A DNA stretch of 64,000 bases from an uncultured Desulfobulbus sp. (GTDB lineage Bacteria > Desulfobacterota > Desulfobulbia > Desulfobulbales > Desulfobulbaceae). The stretch spans positions 620,001 to 684,000 of the forward strand of contig NZ_OY760916.1 in assembly GCF_963664075.1 (NCBI RefSeq), read 5' to 3'. The position numbers and the translations under genes were made by a program. Shown here piece by piece: positions 1 through 9,033 of the stretch. Within the stretch, counting starts at the first letter, position 1. Each line of letters begins with the position of its first letter. A model generated the notes under the pieces. That model was not told where the DNA came from and made no database searches. It worked only from the letters and a program-made list of their open reading frames with translations.

Positions 1-319
1 GGAGTTTTTTCGCATTCTCACCGAGCCTCAAAATGCGCTGATCAAACAGTACCAGGCCATGCTTGATACCGAGGATATCAACCTGGTCTTTGAAGAAGAT
101 GCCATTCGAGAATTGGCTCGTATCGCAGTGCAGGTGAACCAGAAAACTGAGGATATTGGTGCCCGTCGTCTGCATACCGTGGTGGAACGGGTGCTGGATG
201 AGGTCTCCTTTGACGCCCCGGATCGTGATGAGCTCACCTTCACCGTGACGGCAAAGTATGTGCGCCAGCAACTTGACGATATCTCAGAAAACCAGGATCT
301 CAGTCGGTACATTCTCTAA
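1..319 (+). CDS. hslU: HslU ATPase, C-terminal part (partial)
   Basis: This is the 3' end of the gene for the ATP-dependent unfoldase HslU (ClpY), which feeds substrates to the HslV peptidase in the cytoplasm. The frame opens at base 2. The visible residues match the end of the AAA+ domain and the family's C-terminal domain: a RILTEP-QNAL segment (sensor-2 approach), the conserved DIGARRLHTVVE stretch carrying the sensor-2 arginine, and the terminal hydrophobic SRYIL tail that in this family docks into HslV. The tail is intact, so only the 5' part is missing, cut by the window edge. The stop overlaps the next start by one base, which suggests cotranscription with the zinc-ribbon gene. Confidence 0.95.
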   Translation, partial: EFFRILTEPQNALIKQYQAMLDTEDINLVFEEDAIRELARIAVQVNQKTEDIGARRLHTVVERVLDEVSFDAPDRDELTFTVTAKYVRQQLDDISENQDLSRYIL

Positions 320-843
320 TGAAGCCAGAAACGATAGACCCCGAACTGAAATACTGCCCCCAGTGTGCCGATGAATACCGGGCCGATATAGTCATCTGTG
401 CTGATTGCCAGGTACCGTTGGTGCTCGGAGAGACAATGCTTGAGGCACAGGCGGTAGGCGAGTCAGAGACGTCGTCTTCGCTGGTGATTGCACCCAATGA
501 GGCGGTGGTCAGTATACGACGCGGCCCCCTGTTGCAGCTTAAGGAGCTGCAGCGGGTCGTGCAGGGAAAAGGCTTGGCCGCCCGACTGGTGAAAGAAGAG
601 GGGGGGGGCTGCGGCTGTAAAGGGCCAGAGGTGCTGCTGCAAGTTCGGGAGCAGGATCTTCAACGGGTTATGGCCGTGCTCAGTGATGATTATTTTCAAA
701 GTACAGGCTTAAATGACCATGATATCGAGCATGTGGGAGCTGTCTTTGATGATGAGCACGAAGAGACCAACTGCCCGGCCTGCGGAACCCGTTTTGCCAC
801 CAGCCAGACCACCTGTCCTGACTGTGGTCTCTGTTTTGGCTAA
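319..843 (+). CDS. Zinc-ribbon protein of unknown function
   Basis: I do not recognise this as a named family. The 174-residue product has a CxxC...CxxC zinc ribbon at residues 13-33 and a second one at the very C terminus (CPAC, then CPDC). Between them lies a region of about 70 residues resembling the DUF2007-type signal-transducing fold (an alpha/beta unit starting VVSIRRGP). A Gly-Cys-rich insert (GGGCGC) is encoded by a run of nine G at 600-608. There is no signal peptide or membrane segment, so it is probably cytosolic. Its ATG overlaps the hslU stop (TAATG), so translation is probably coupled to hslU. A role linked to proteolysis is only a guess from position. Confidence 0.7.
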   Translation: MKPETIDPELKYCPQCADEYRADIVICADCQVPLVLGETMLEAQAVGESETSSSLVIAPNEAVVSIRRGPLLQLKELQRVVQGKGLAARLVKEEGGGCGCKGPEVLLQVREQDLQRVMAVLSDDYFQSTGLNDHDIEHVGAVFDDEHEETNCPACGTRFATSQTTCPDCGLCFG

Positions 844-923
844 GAGCTAAGCCGATATATGTTGGGGGGCGTGCCTCTCCGCCAACGTAACTCAGCTCAC
901 CCGCACATTGCTCAGCTCAGTTT

Positions 924-1736
924 ATGCACTCACCCTCTATGCAACAGTTCCCTCCGATCATCACCCTGATTACTGATTTTGGCCTGGATGATCCCTATGT
1001 GGGCCAGATGAAAGGGGCCCTGCTGTCAGGGTGCCCGCAGGCAACCCTTGTGGATATCAGCCATGCCGTTCCGCCCTGGAATATCCATGCTGCTGCGGTA
1101 ACCCTTGCAACCTCCTATGCCTGTTTTCCTCGAGGGACCATTCATCTAGTGGTAGTTGATCCAGGTGTGGGCAGTGAGCGCCAGATGATTGCCGCCCACG
1201 GAAACGATCATTATTTTGTCTGTCCGGATAACGGTATTCTGAGTTTGCTTCTGGACGAAGGAACAGTCGCCACCGTGCATCAACTCGATGCGCAGCCCAC
1301 TGGTCGTCTCATCAGCCCCACCTTCCACGGCCGAGATGTCATGGCTCCGGCTGCGGCAGCCCTGGCAACGGGCAAGCGGCTGGCTTCCCTGGGAGCTGTG
1401 TTGCCGCTTGCCCAACTCAGTCGGCTTGACCTGCCTCTATTGCAACCCGGGAAGACAGCCGTGCGCGGTCAAGTGCTGTCCATCGATCACTTTGGTAACG
1501 TGCGCACGACCATTCGCGTTCCACGCAGCCAGGCCAGTCCGCCCCATATGAAGCACGTTGAGATCTGTGGTCGAAGACTGACAACCTTTGCCACCAACTA
1601 TGCCCAAGTGGAGAAAGGAGCATTGTTGGTGCTTGTTGACAGTTCGGGCTTTATAGAGATTGCAGCAAACCAGGCCAGCGCTACCACCCTTTTAGGTTGT
1701 GTTCCAGGTGAACCTGTCACCTTCGTTTGTACCTGA
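924..1736 (+). CDS. SAM hydroxide adenosyltransferase (DUF62 family)
   Basis: This protein belongs to the fluorinase/chlorinase-related DUF62 superfamily, whose common bacterial members hydrolyse S-adenosylmethionine to adenosine and methionine. The N terminus carries the family's TDFGLDDPYVGQMKG stretch with the SAM-binding aspartates. VVVDPGVGS follows near residue 75, then FHGRDVMAPAAA around 133 and DHFGN around 188; these supply the Asp-Arg-His set that activates water in the hydrolases. The length of 270 residues is normal. No insertion typical of the halogenases is apparent, so hydrolase is the better call. The start is uncertain: ATG at 924 or 939, neither with a clear ribosome site. 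The gene stands alone, 80 bases after the zinc-ribbon gene. Confidence 0.88.
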   Translation: MHSPSMQQFPPIITLITDFGLDDPYVGQMKGALLSGCPQATLVDISHAVPPWNIHAAAVTLATSYACFPRGTIHLVVVDPGVGSERQMIAAHGNDHYFVCPDNGILSLLLDEGTVATVHQLDAQPTGRLISPTFHGRDVMAPAAAALATGKRLASLGAVLPLAQLSRLDLPLLQPGKTAVRGQVLSIDHFGNVRTTIRVPRSQASPPHMKHVEICGRRLTTFATNYAQVEKGALLVLVDSSGFIEIAANQASATTLLGCVPGEPVTFVCT

Positions 1737-1795
1737 TCCTTTGGGCTTCAGACTTTTCTTTTTTCCATTCCTGTCTTATTATTTTTTCATATCAT

Positions 1796-1843
1796 CTGAA
1801 TCTGTGAGCTTTCATCAGTGTCCACCCACTGTCACGGATTCAG
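1796..1843. repeat. Inverted repeat CTGAATCtGTG / CACgGATTCAG
   Basis: Arms of 11 bases with one mismatch lie between the SAM hydrolase gene and the OmpA lipoprotein gene. No T-run follows, so a Rho-independent terminator is unlikely. The arm sequence recurs in the inverted repeat at 36442-36479. Confidence 0.5.
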
Positions 1844-1894
1844 GTATCATTCATTGTAAGCAAAGAATAGATTTTCCAGAGAGGAGGCTTTTCT

Positions 1895-2536
1895 ATGCAT
1901 CAACTGGCCAGATTTTCAGCAGTAATTTTTTTATCGCTCGCACTGACATCGTGCGCGACTAATCAGCAGACCGGTACAGCTGTGGGGGCGGGGGTTGGAG
2001 CAGGCGTAGGCGCAATCCTTGGTCAGGCTATCGGTGGTGATACCGGCAGTACCCTTGTGGGAGCGGGGATCGGCGCGGCCATCGGCGGTCTTGCAGGCAA
2101 CCAGATCGGTCTCTACATGGACAATCAGGAGCGTGCCCTGCGGCAGATGACCGATGCCTCCATTCAGCGCGAGCAGGATGTGCTGACAGCAACTTTTAAA
2201 AGTGATACCTTTTTTGATTATGATTCAACGCAAATCAAGCCCGGTGGCTACAGTGAACTGGGCCGAGTGTCCAACGTCCTCAATCAGTACCCCCAAACCA
2301 CGATCCGTGTTGAGGGGCATACCGATGCCTCCGGCAGTGCTGCGTACAATCAGGTCCTTTCTGAGCGTCGTGCCCAGGCTGTGAAAAATGTTCTGGTGCA
2401 ACAGGGGGTTGATCCCCGACGAATTGACGCAGTTGGCTATGGGGAGTCTCAGCTGATTTCCTCAAGCCCGGCTATGAATAGGCGGGTAAGTATTGTCATT
2501 AATCCCATCCGTCAGCAGCAGTCCTACTCGTACTAA
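1895..2536 (+). CDS. OmpA-family outer-membrane lipoprotein (YiaD-like)
   Basis: The product is a 213-residue lipoprotein predicted to anchor in the outer membrane and bind peptidoglycan. A lipoprotein signal peptide ends at the lipobox LTSC (Cys20). A Gly/Ala-rich glycine-zipper segment follows (residues 30-75, GAGVGAGVGAILG and GIGAAIGGLAG), then an OmpA C-terminal domain from about residue 105 with the diagnostic RVEGHTDASGSAAYNQ and LSERRA motifs. GAGAGGAGG just upstream of the ATG supports the start. This glycine-zipper plus OmpA order is the YiaD arrangement. The gene is monocistronic, bounded by an inverted repeat upstream and a terminator downstream. Confidence 0.9.
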   Translation: MHQLARFSAVIFLSLALTSCATNQQTGTAVGAGVGAGVGAILGQAIGGDTGSTLVGAGIGAAIGGLAGNQIGLYMDNQERALRQMTDASIQREQDVLTATFKSDTFFDYDSTQIKPGGYSELGRVSNVLNQYPQTTIRVEGHTDASGSAAYNQVLSERRAQAVKNVLVQQGVDPRRIDAVGYGESQLISSSPAMNRRVSIVINPIRQQQSYSY

Positions 2537-2588
2537 AAAAACATACCTGTTCTTTTCAGCTCGCTGGCTCAAATGCCAGTGTTTTGTT

Positions 2589-2624
2589 TGCCCTCCTTGT
2601 CCTCAGGACAAAGAGGGCATTTTG
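2589..2624 (+). terminator. Rho-independent terminator after OmpA lipoprotein
   Basis: A GC-rich hairpin pairs TGCCCTC-cTTGTCC with AGGACAA-aGAGGGCA and is followed by ATTTTGGTTTG. It sits 50 bases after the stop codon at 2536. Confidence 0.7.
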
Positions 2625-2760
2625 GTTTGAACGTATTTTCTCAAAAGTTTCCTGCAAAATTTTGCTTACTCAGTTGCTGAGGCCTATAATAGTACCAGGA
2701 CAGATGGCTGGGGATCTGTTTTTCCGTCCAAACCCTATATCAGAACAGGAGGAGGATCAC

Positions 2761-3048
2761 ATGGCTGTAAAGATTATAATCAAACGTAAAGTGGCCAAGG
2801 AACTCACCCCTCAACTGGATCAACTGCTCAGAAAAATGCGGGCCCTCACCCTGGCTCAGAAAGGCTATATCTCTGGAGAAACTTTTTCCCAGATCGATGA
2901 GCCCGGGGTGAGTATGGTTATCAGTAGCTGGCAGACCCTGGACGACTGGCGTGCCTGGACGCTCAGCAAAGAGCGGGTAGAGCTGCAGGGAAAAATCGAT
3001 GAACTGCTCGGAGAACCCACCAAGTACGAAATCTTTGAAAATGCCTGA
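2761..3048 (+). CDS. Antibiotic biosynthesis monooxygenase (ABM) domain protein
   Basis: This 95-residue single-domain protein has the ABM ferredoxin-like fold. The N-terminal strand VKIIIKRKV leads into a helix (LDQLLRKMRALTLAQ), followed by GYISGETF and the typical core strand and helix SMVISSWQTLDDWRAW. Family members include small monooxygenases and heme-handling proteins; nothing here picks out a substrate. The ATG at 2761 is chosen because a strong AGGAGGAGG site lies just upstream; longer in-frame extensions lack one. No partners are encoded nearby, and terminators flank the gene on both sides. Confidence 0.82.
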   Translation: MAVKIIIKRKVAKELTPQLDQLLRKMRALTLAQKGYISGETFSQIDEPGVSMVISSWQTLDDWRAWTLSKERVELQGKIDELLGEPTKYEIFENA

Positions 3049-3112
3049 GAAAGAGGCATGCAACCTGACCTGAATCTGTAAGCAACCAGCCCCTGCAACG
3101 GATGTCAGGTAT

Positions 3113-3153
3113 AAAAAGCGGCCAGACAGACTCCTGTCCTGGACCGCTTTTTT
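3113..3153 (+). terminator. Rho-independent terminator after ABM gene
   Basis: The hairpin AAAAAGCGG-CCAG...CTGG-ACCGCTTTTTT carries a T-run on the plus strand and a matching A-run at its 5' side. Confidence 0.75.
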
Positions 3154-3195
3154 ATTTGTACTGCTTCGATACTTCAACAAAGGACTGCGCAAACA

Positions 3196-4227
3196 ATGGC
3201 TCATTTTATTAAAAGCAATGAGCAAAGCGCTGGAAATGTTCCAGGATCGCTTGTCTTTATCGGAAATCAAAAACTTGATGACAGTATCGTCAAGGTTATG
3301 GCATTTGATACCCTTGCATTGAATGAGCACACTATAGAGAATGTTGATGAATGCCAATCATCTGTACGTCCCGACACCGTGACCTGGGTGTCAGTCTATG
3401 GACTGCATGACACAGACACCATCAAGCGGATCGGAGAATTGTTCTCTATTCACCCGCTTGTACTTGAAGACATCCTCAATACCGGGCAACGGCCCAAGTT
3501 TGAAGAATATGATGCGTATGTTTTCCTGGTTTTAAAAATGCTCAGGTTTGACAGCAAGGCGATGGTGGTTCAGGGCGATCAGCTCTCACTTGTCCTGGGA
3601 GATAACTACCTGATCTCTTTTCACGAGAAACCGGGAGATGTTTTCGAGCCGGTGCGTGAGAGGATGAGAAAAAGTCGTGGCAGAATACGACAGTGTAAAT
3701 CTGATTATCTCGCCTATGCTCTTCTCGACACCATCGTTGACAACTACATTATTTGCATTGAGGAAATCGGGCGGAATGTAGAAGAGCTGGAGGAGGAGGT
3801 CCTGGTCGACCCATCCCCCTCCATTCTTATCCAGATAACAACCTATAAAAGAGAGGTGAATTTTCTTCGTAAAACCATCAGGCCCGCCCGGGAGCTGACG
3901 ATAAATTTGGTCAATTGCGATAATGAAATTATCAGGGAATCGACACTGCCCTACCTCAAAGACCTCAAGGATCTCATCTCTCATGCGGTAGAAGCAACCG
4001 ATAATTACTGCGAAATGCTCTCTGACCAGCTGGGTATATACAACACGGCCATGGGCAATCGGCTCAATGAGATTATGAAAATTCTCACCATATTTGCCGC
4101 GATCTTTATTCCACTGACCTTCATAGCCGGAATCTATGGCACCAATTTCGAAAATGTTCCCGAGTTGAAATACAAATACAGTTATTTCATCTTTTGGGGA
4201 ATCATGGTCACGTCGCTCTGCTCATGA
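3196..4227 (+). CDS. corA: CorA magnesium/cobalt transporter, frameshifted near its C terminus
   Basis: CorA forms a homopentameric Mg2+ channel in the inner membrane. The large cytoplasmic domain is intact (PLVLEDILNTGQRPKFEEY near 90-110, a long coiled helix, then RLNEIMKILTIFAAIFIPLTFIAGIYG as TM1). The pore signature reads YGTNF where the family has YGMNF. The frame then reaches FWGIM, the start of TM2, and ends after VTSLCS. Moving one base at about 4210 restores ALLMIRFFKRKGWM and a stop at 4257-4259, exactly the expected end of a CorA protein. So TM2 and the basic tail are lost as the sequence stands. This is either a real one-base deletion or a sequencing error. The gene ends against the convergent dnaE gene. 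Confidence 0.9.
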   Translation: MAHFIKSNEQSAGNVPGSLVFIGNQKLDDSIVKVMAFDTLALNEHTIENVDECQSSVRPDTVTWVSVYGLHDTDTIKRIGELFSIHPLVLEDILNTGQRPKFEEYDAYVFLVLKMLRFDSKAMVVQGDQLSLVLGDNYLISFHEKPGDVFEPVRERMRKSRGRIRQCKSDYLAYALLDTIVDNYIICIEEIGRNVEELEEEVLVDPSPSILIQITTYKREVNFLRKTIRPARELTINLVNCDNEIIRESTLPYLKDLKDLISHAVEATDNYCEMLSDQLGIYNTAMGNRLNEIMKILTIFAAIFIPLTFIAGIYGTNFENVPELKYKYSYFIFWGIMVTSLCS

Positions 4228-4269
4228 TACGCTTTTTCAAGAGGAAAGGGTGGATGTGAAATGGTTGGT

Positions 4270-7200
4270 TTAGTTGCTGGGCTTGCCCCGCCTTTTGCCG
4301 TTGCCCCGTTGCCGAACCTCAGGTTGACGCATCAGTACCTGGAGCGAACGCGGGCCGCAGAGATCGGTGATCTTGTGAAAGAGTTCCGATGAGGGGCGCA
4401 CACTCATATCCTTGAGCACCTGAATGTCCACCTCGCCCCGGTTATCAAAATGCAGGGTCAGCAGAACCGGGGTGATTCCGTGATGCAGGTAGAGTAATTC
4501 TTTGAGTTCCAGCATATGCTGGCGTGAGGTGTGGGTAGCCCGCAGGGTGATGATCGCCCGTTCGGTATATTTTTCCAAAGCGTTGCTTAAGGTTTTAACC
4601 TCTTGAGCAATAATCTTGGCACCGCGCTCTCCCTGCTGCACTGTGCCTAAAACAACCAACGGTTGGTCGGTGATCAACAGTTCGGAGCATTCGGCAAAGG
4701 TTGAGGGGAAAACTATGACTTCGATCTTGCCTGTCATGTCCTCCAGGGTGGTGAAGGCCATGCGGTCGCCTTTTTTGGACTTATGCTCCTTGTAGCTGGC
4801 AATCAGTCCCCCGATGCGGACCATCTGATCTTCGCTGAGTTTTTCCACTCCTGCAATGTCGGTATCGATGGAGCGTTGCAGATCTTCCATGACCCCTTCC
4901 AGCGGGTGACCGGTGAGAAAGAAACCCACGGTTTCTTTTTCTGCCGCCAGTTTTTCCAGGTTGGGCCACTCTTCAATATCGGCGGGCAGTTCCACCTCAA
5001 CCGCCTCGCTCTGTTTTTCTTCGGACTGGCCCACGGCAAAGAGGTTCATCTGACCGCTGAGCCGGTCGCGCTGAATGGCCTTGGCCTGTTCCAGGCACCG
5101 CTCAAGAACTGCCATGTACTGGGCTCGTTTGCCCCCCATGGAGTCAAAGGCTCCAGCCTTGATCAGCGACTCGATGACCTTACGGTTGACCTTGGAGCTG
5201 TCGATACGGCTGGCAAAATCACTGAGCGAGCGGTAATGCCCGTTGGTTTCCCGTTCCTCGATGATGGAATCCAAGGCCGCGCCACCCACGTTCTTCACCG
5301 CAGCCAGACCAAAGCGAACCCGGTCATTGATAACCGTAAAGTCCTTGAATGACTCGTTGATATCCGGAGGCAGCACCTCGATGTTCATGGAGCGGCACTC
5401 GTTGATATACTTCACCACCTTGTCGGTGTTGTCGTAATCGCAGGAGAGCAGGGCCGCCAGAAATTGCGAGGGATAATGGGCCTTGAGATACGCGGTCTGG
5501 TAGGCCACCAGGGCGTAGGCCGCCGAGTGCGACTTGTTAAATCCGTAGCCCGCAAATTTGGCCATCAGGTCAAAGATGTAGGTGGCCTTGTCCTCCGGGA
5601 CATTGAGCTTCTTGGCACCCGCCATGAACTTTCCACGCTCGGTCTCCATAACCTCGGGAATCTTCTTTCCCATGGCACGGCGCAGAATATCCGCATCCCC
5701 CAGGCTGTAGCCCGCCAGGATGTTGGAGATCTTCATAACCTGTTCCTGGTAGACGATAACTCCGTAGGTCTCCTGGAGCACCTCCTTGATCTGGGGCAGG
5801 GGATAGTCCGGTGGCCGTCTGCCGTGTTTGGTCTCGACAAAGGTGTCGACCATACCCGAGTCCAGTGGTCCCGGACGGTAAAGGGCCACCAGGGCGATCA
5901 GGTCAGTGAACTGCTCGGGTGCCATCTTGATTAGGAGCTCGCGCATACCGTCACTCTCCAGCTGGAACACGCCCAGGGAGTCACCGCGGCAGAGCAGATC
6001 ATAGGTCTTGGGATCATCCATGGGGATCTTTTTCAGATCCACATCGCGGTCCAGGTCAAACTTGATCAGCTTCAGCGCCCGATCGATCACGGTCAGGGTC
6101 TTGAGGCCGAGAAAGTCGAACTTGATCAGTCCGGTTTTCTCGGTGTACTTCATGGCGTACTGGGTCAGGATCTCCTTGTTGGGGCCCACACAGACCGGCA
6201 GATACTCGACCATGGGTTCCGGGGAGACCACCACGCCCGCCGCATGGGTGGACTTATGGCGGGAAAGCCCTTCCAGGGTCTGGGAGATTTTGAGCAGCTC
6301 CCGAACATCGGGATCCTTCATGGCCTCCCGCAGGCGGGGTTCCTTGTCGATGGCCTTTTTGATGGTGATCTTCATCTCCTCAGGCACCAGCTTGGCGATA
6401 CGGTCCACCACCGGCAGAGGAATGTCCAGCACCCGGCCTACATCGCGCAGAACCGCGCGGGCCTTCATTGAACCGTAGGCCACGATCTGGGCCACATGGG
6501 CATCACCACCGTAGCGCCTGCGCACATAATCGATGACCTCATCACGCCGTTCCTTACAGAAGTCGACGTCAAAGTCAGGCATGGAGACACGCTCAACGTT
6601 GAGAAACCGCTCAAAAAGCAGACCGTAAGGGATGGGGTCAATATCGGTGATGGACATACAAAAGGCGGCGATACTGCCCGCACCCGAACCACGGCCCGGG
6701 CCAACCGGGATGTCATGATCCTTGGCCCAGTTGATAAAATCGGCCACGATCAGGAAGTACCCGGAAAAGCCCATCTCCTGAATAACGCCGATCTCGTATT
6801 TGAGTCGTTCGTAATAGGTCTCTTCGAGCTCTTTGGAAACCTCACCCATCTCTTTGAGATGGGCCATGCGTGTTTCCATGCCGTCCCAGCAGGCCTGGGA
6901 AAAGACCGACTCCAGGGTTTCCCCTTCCTCAAGCGGAAAGATAGGGAAGTAGTGGTCGGAGAAATCAAGCTCCAGGTTGCAGCGCTCGGCCACCTCCAGG
7001 GTATTGGAGATGGACTCGGGGCAGTAGCTGAACTGGGCCGCCATCTCGTCGCCGGATTTGAAATAGAGTTCGTCGGTGTTGAATTTGAAGCGATTGGGAT
7101 CGTTGATGGTTTTACCGGTCTGAATGCAGAGGAGTACCTCGTGGGCGTAGGATTCCTCTTTGGTCAGATAGTGGCAGTCGTTGGTCGCCACCACCTTGAT

Positions 7201-7791
7201 CCCCAGTTCTTTGGACAGGGCAAGCAACCCCTTATTGGCGATGGCCTGTTCCGGCAGTCCGTTTTCCTGAATCTCGAAATAGAGGCGATCCCCAAAGACT
7301 TCCTGCAATTCGATGGCACGGGCGCGGGCGGTTTCCTCGTCGTTATGACTCAGACGCCAGGGAATCTCTCCCTTGAGACAGGCGGTGAGAACCAGCAGCC
7401 CCTCTTCGTACTTATAGAGAGTCTGGCGGTCGATACGCGGACGGTAATAGAATCCTTCGGTCTGGGCCAGGGAGGCCAGTTTCATCAGGTTTTTGTAGCC
7501 GGTCTCGTTCATGGCCAGGGCCACGAGATGAAAGTTGTGGCCCGCGCTGCGGTCATGGATATGCATGCCGTTCTCAGCGATATAGAACTCACAACCCACC
7601 AGAGGTTTGATCCCGGCTTTTTTGGCCTTTTCGTAAAACTCCAGAGCCCCGTACATGGCACCGTGGTCGGTGAGGGCAACGGCCCCCATGCCGAAGTCCT
7701 GGGCCGTGTGGATCAGGTCACCGACGCGGATGGCTCCGTCGAGCATGGAGTATTGGGAATGGACGTGGAGATGAACAAATGGTGTGGACAT
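4270..7791 (-). CDS. dnaE: DNA polymerase III alpha subunit
   Basis: This is the replicative polymerase catalytic subunit, about 1173 residues and full length. Domains run PHP (FVHLHVHSQYSMLDGAIRV from residue 4), the C-family polymerase core with the PDFDVDF aspartates and GPGRGSGAGS near 380-430, the fingers segment with GFNKSHSAAYALVAYQTAYLK, a helix-hairpin-helix region, and an OB fold (MVRIGGLIASYKEHKSKKG) followed by a short C-terminal domain. The start is placed at the ATG at 7791 because MSTPFVHLHVHSQ matches the family N terminus; an in-frame GTG 23 codons upstream also exists and neither has a clear ribosome site. It is convergent with corA and followed upstream by a small membrane-protein gene on the same strand. 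Confidence 0.96.
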   Translation of the reverse strand: MSTPFVHLHVHSQYSMLDGAIRVGDLIHTAQDFGMGAVALTDHGAMYGALEFYEKAKKAGIKPLVGCEFYIAENGMHIHDRSAGHNFHLVALAMNETGYKNLMKLASLAQTEGFYYRPRIDRQTLYKYEEGLLVLTACLKGEIPWRLSHNDEETARARAIELQEVFGDRLYFEIQENGLPEQAIANKGLLALSKELGIKVVATNDCHYLTKEESYAHEVLLCIQTGKTINDPNRFKFNTDELYFKSGDEMAAQFSYCPESISNTLEVAERCNLELDFSDHYFPIFPLEEGETLESVFSQACWDGMETRMAHLKEMGEVSKELEETYYERLKYEIGVIQEMGFSGYFLIVADFINWAKDHDIPVGPGRGSGAGSIAAFCMSITDIDPIPYGLLFERFLNVERVSMPDFDVDFCKERRDEVIDYVRRRYGGDAHVAQIVAYGSMKARAVLRDVGRVLDIPLPVVDRIAKLVPEEMKITIKKAIDKEPRLREAMKDPDVRELLKISQTLEGLSRHKSTHAAGVVVSPEPMVEYLPVCVGPNKEILTQYAMKYTEKTGLIKFDFLGLKTLTVIDRALKLIKFDLDRDVDLKKIPMDDPKTYDLLCRGDSLGVFQLESDGMRELLIKMAPEQFTDLIALVALYRPGPLDSGMVDTFVETKHGRRPPDYPLPQIKEVLQETYGVIVYQEQVMKISNILAGYSLGDADILRRAMGKKIPEVMETERGKFMAGAKKLNVPEDKATYIFDLMAKFAGYGFNKSHSAAYALVAYQTAYLKAHYPSQFLAALLSCDYDNTDKVVKYINECRSMNIEVLPPDINESFKDFTVINDRVRFGLAAVKNVGGAALDSIIEERETNGHYRSLSDFASRIDSSKVNRKVIESLIKAGAFDSMGGKRAQYMAVLERCLEQAKAIQRDRLSGQMNLFAVGQSEEKQSEAVEVELPADIEEWPNLEKLAAEKETVGFFLTGHPLEGVMEDLQRSIDTDIAGVEKLSEDQMVRIGGLIASYKEHKSKKGDRMAFTTLEDMTGKIEVIVFPSTFAECSELLITDQPLVVLGTVQQGERGAKIIAQEVKTLSNALEKYTERAIITLRATHTSRQHMLELKELLYLHHGITPVLLTLHFDNRGEVDIQVLKDMSVRPSSELFHKITDLCGPRSLQVLMRQPEVRQRGNGKRRGKPSN

Positions 7792-7874
7792 AAAAGCGAT
7801 CGAAGAGGTGAGTGGCGAAAAGTGTTTGTCAAAAAATGCAGGGCACGCCATGAAGCCCACCCTGCGTAATCGTA

Positions 7875-8087
7875 TTATCCCTGCTTTTTCAAAAAATTCT
7901 GTTTGACCCAGGCCCAGTTGAGAAAGACATGATAGGCGGCCAGGAAAACCAGGAGCCAGCCGGCTGAATGAAAGAATTCAAAAACGTTCTTGGGGAGGAT
8001 TTCATGCATCATACCCGAAAGTGCCTGTACCGTAAGCAGCAAGGCAAGGATCGGGTTCACGAGTTTGAGTTGTTTTTGTTTGTTCAA
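7875..8087 (-). CDS. Small two-TM protein, DUF4405-like
   Basis: The 70-residue protein has two hydrophobic helices (residues 10-28 and about 40-58) with conserved-looking histidines (MMHEI, FFHSAGW, AYHVFLNWAW). This pattern resembles the DUF4405 family, in which histidines next to an LNW motif may bind heme in the membrane; that function is not established here. It starts with TTG at 8087, supported by GAGGAG seven bases upstream. It lies between a pentapeptide lipoprotein gene and dnaE on the same strand. Confidence 0.7.
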   Translation of the reverse strand: MNKQKQLKLVNPILALLLTVQALSGMMHEILPKNVFEFFHSAGWLLVFLAAYHVFLNWAWVKQNFLKKQG

Positions 8088-8136
8088 GAGTAGCTCCTCG
8101 CTGTTTTGTTTAACGCATGCCCTGTTTAAAAAAGTA

Positions 8137-9033
8137 TCAGAGGCCTTGAGTGCCTTCCTTGAGAACCTCGCTGAGATTTGCCCCTTTGAGCTTTGCTCCG
8201 GTGAGATCCGCTTTGATCAGGTTGGCTCCTTTGAGGTTGGCTCCGCGGAGATCCGCTCCCCGCAGGTCGGCTCCGGGGAGATTGGTATACACCAGAGTGG
8301 CCTTTTGCAGGTTGGCATTTGCCAGGTTGGCCCGGCGCAGATTAGCCATGCTCAAGTTGGCGCCCTGTAGATTTGCTCCGGCCAGGTTGGCCCCGATAAG
8401 TTCTGCGCGCCCCAGATCCACCCCCGCAAAGTTACAACCGGGACAATTTTGAGCCATAAAGGAAAGGGTCGCTTCGGTATCCTGTCCTGCAAATGTACTG
8501 GAACCACTCTCTTCAATCAGCGTTGCTTTTCTTGGTTTCTGATTGGAATCGAGCTGTACCTTTTCTTTCTTGGGGCGTTTGAGTAAACTTCTCTGGCGTG
8601 TGTCTTCAGGGACAAAACGTGACTGGCTATCTCCCTGTTCCATGAGTACGCGATATCGCAACATGCCATTATCTGTGGCAAGTCGAAAGTCTTTACTCCC
8701 GGTGGCATAGACGCTGAAACAGCGAAGATCTCCATACCACCAGCTGTCCATGCGAAAACAGAGGTCGCCTCCTTCGCTGACATCCCATCGGCCTTTATCA
8801 GTATCAGTACTGTGGTCGCTTCCTGCAAAAATTTTCCCCGAAGGTGCGAAATAGAGGTGGGCATCTTCATTGAACGCCCGGAGCTGCAGCGTATTTCCCT
8901 GGACCAGCTCCATGACTTCAGCGCCAAGCAGTCTGTGCCCATCGTTCTGTTCAATCAGAGAATCCACCGTTGTCGGGGCACATCCTGAAAGGAGCAGAAG
9001 GCCGAGCAGCGTCGGAAGGAAAACGTGTCGCAT
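8137..9033 (-). CDS. Pentapeptide-repeat lipoprotein
   Basis: The 298-residue protein starts with a lipoprotein signal ending LLLLSGC (Cys18). A domain of about 130 residues follows (GAEVMELVQGNTLQLR ... GKIFAGSDHSTDTDKGRWDV ... LCFRMDSWWYGDLRCFSVY), similar in style to periplasmic beta-rich ligand domains. A charged linker leads to at least fifteen A(N/D)LxG-type pentapeptide repeats (about 200-290) that should fold as a right-handed quadrilateral beta-helix. Opening cysteines in CPGC sit just before the repeats. AGAGG lies upstream of the ATG. Pentapeptide proteins in the envelope have no single known role, so I assign none. Confidence 0.85.
   Translation of the reverse strand: MRHVFLPTLLGLLLLSGCAPTTVDSLIEQNDGHRLLGAEVMELVQGNTLQLRAFNEDAHLYFAPSGKIFAGSDHSTDTDKGRWDVSEGGDLCFRMDSWWYGDLRCFSVYATGSKDFRLATDNGMLRYRVLMEQGDSQSRFVPEDTRQRSLLKRPKKEKVQLDSNQKPRKATLIEESGSSTFAGQDTEATLSFMAQNCPGCNFAGVDLGRAELIGANLAGANLQGANLSMANLRRANLANANLQKATLVYTNLPGADLRGADLRGANLKGANLIKADLTGAKLKGANLSEVLKEGTQGL

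Noticed and set aside
600-608. Run of nine G as a phase-variation tract
   Set aside because: It encodes a plausible Gly-Gly stretch in a cytosolic protein; without population data there is no evidence of switching.
6496-7869. Long plus-strand reading frame opposite dnaE (457 codons)
   Set aside because: It is antisense to conserved dnaE coding sequence, has no recognisable domain and no ribosome site; long opposite-strand frames are expected with this codon use.
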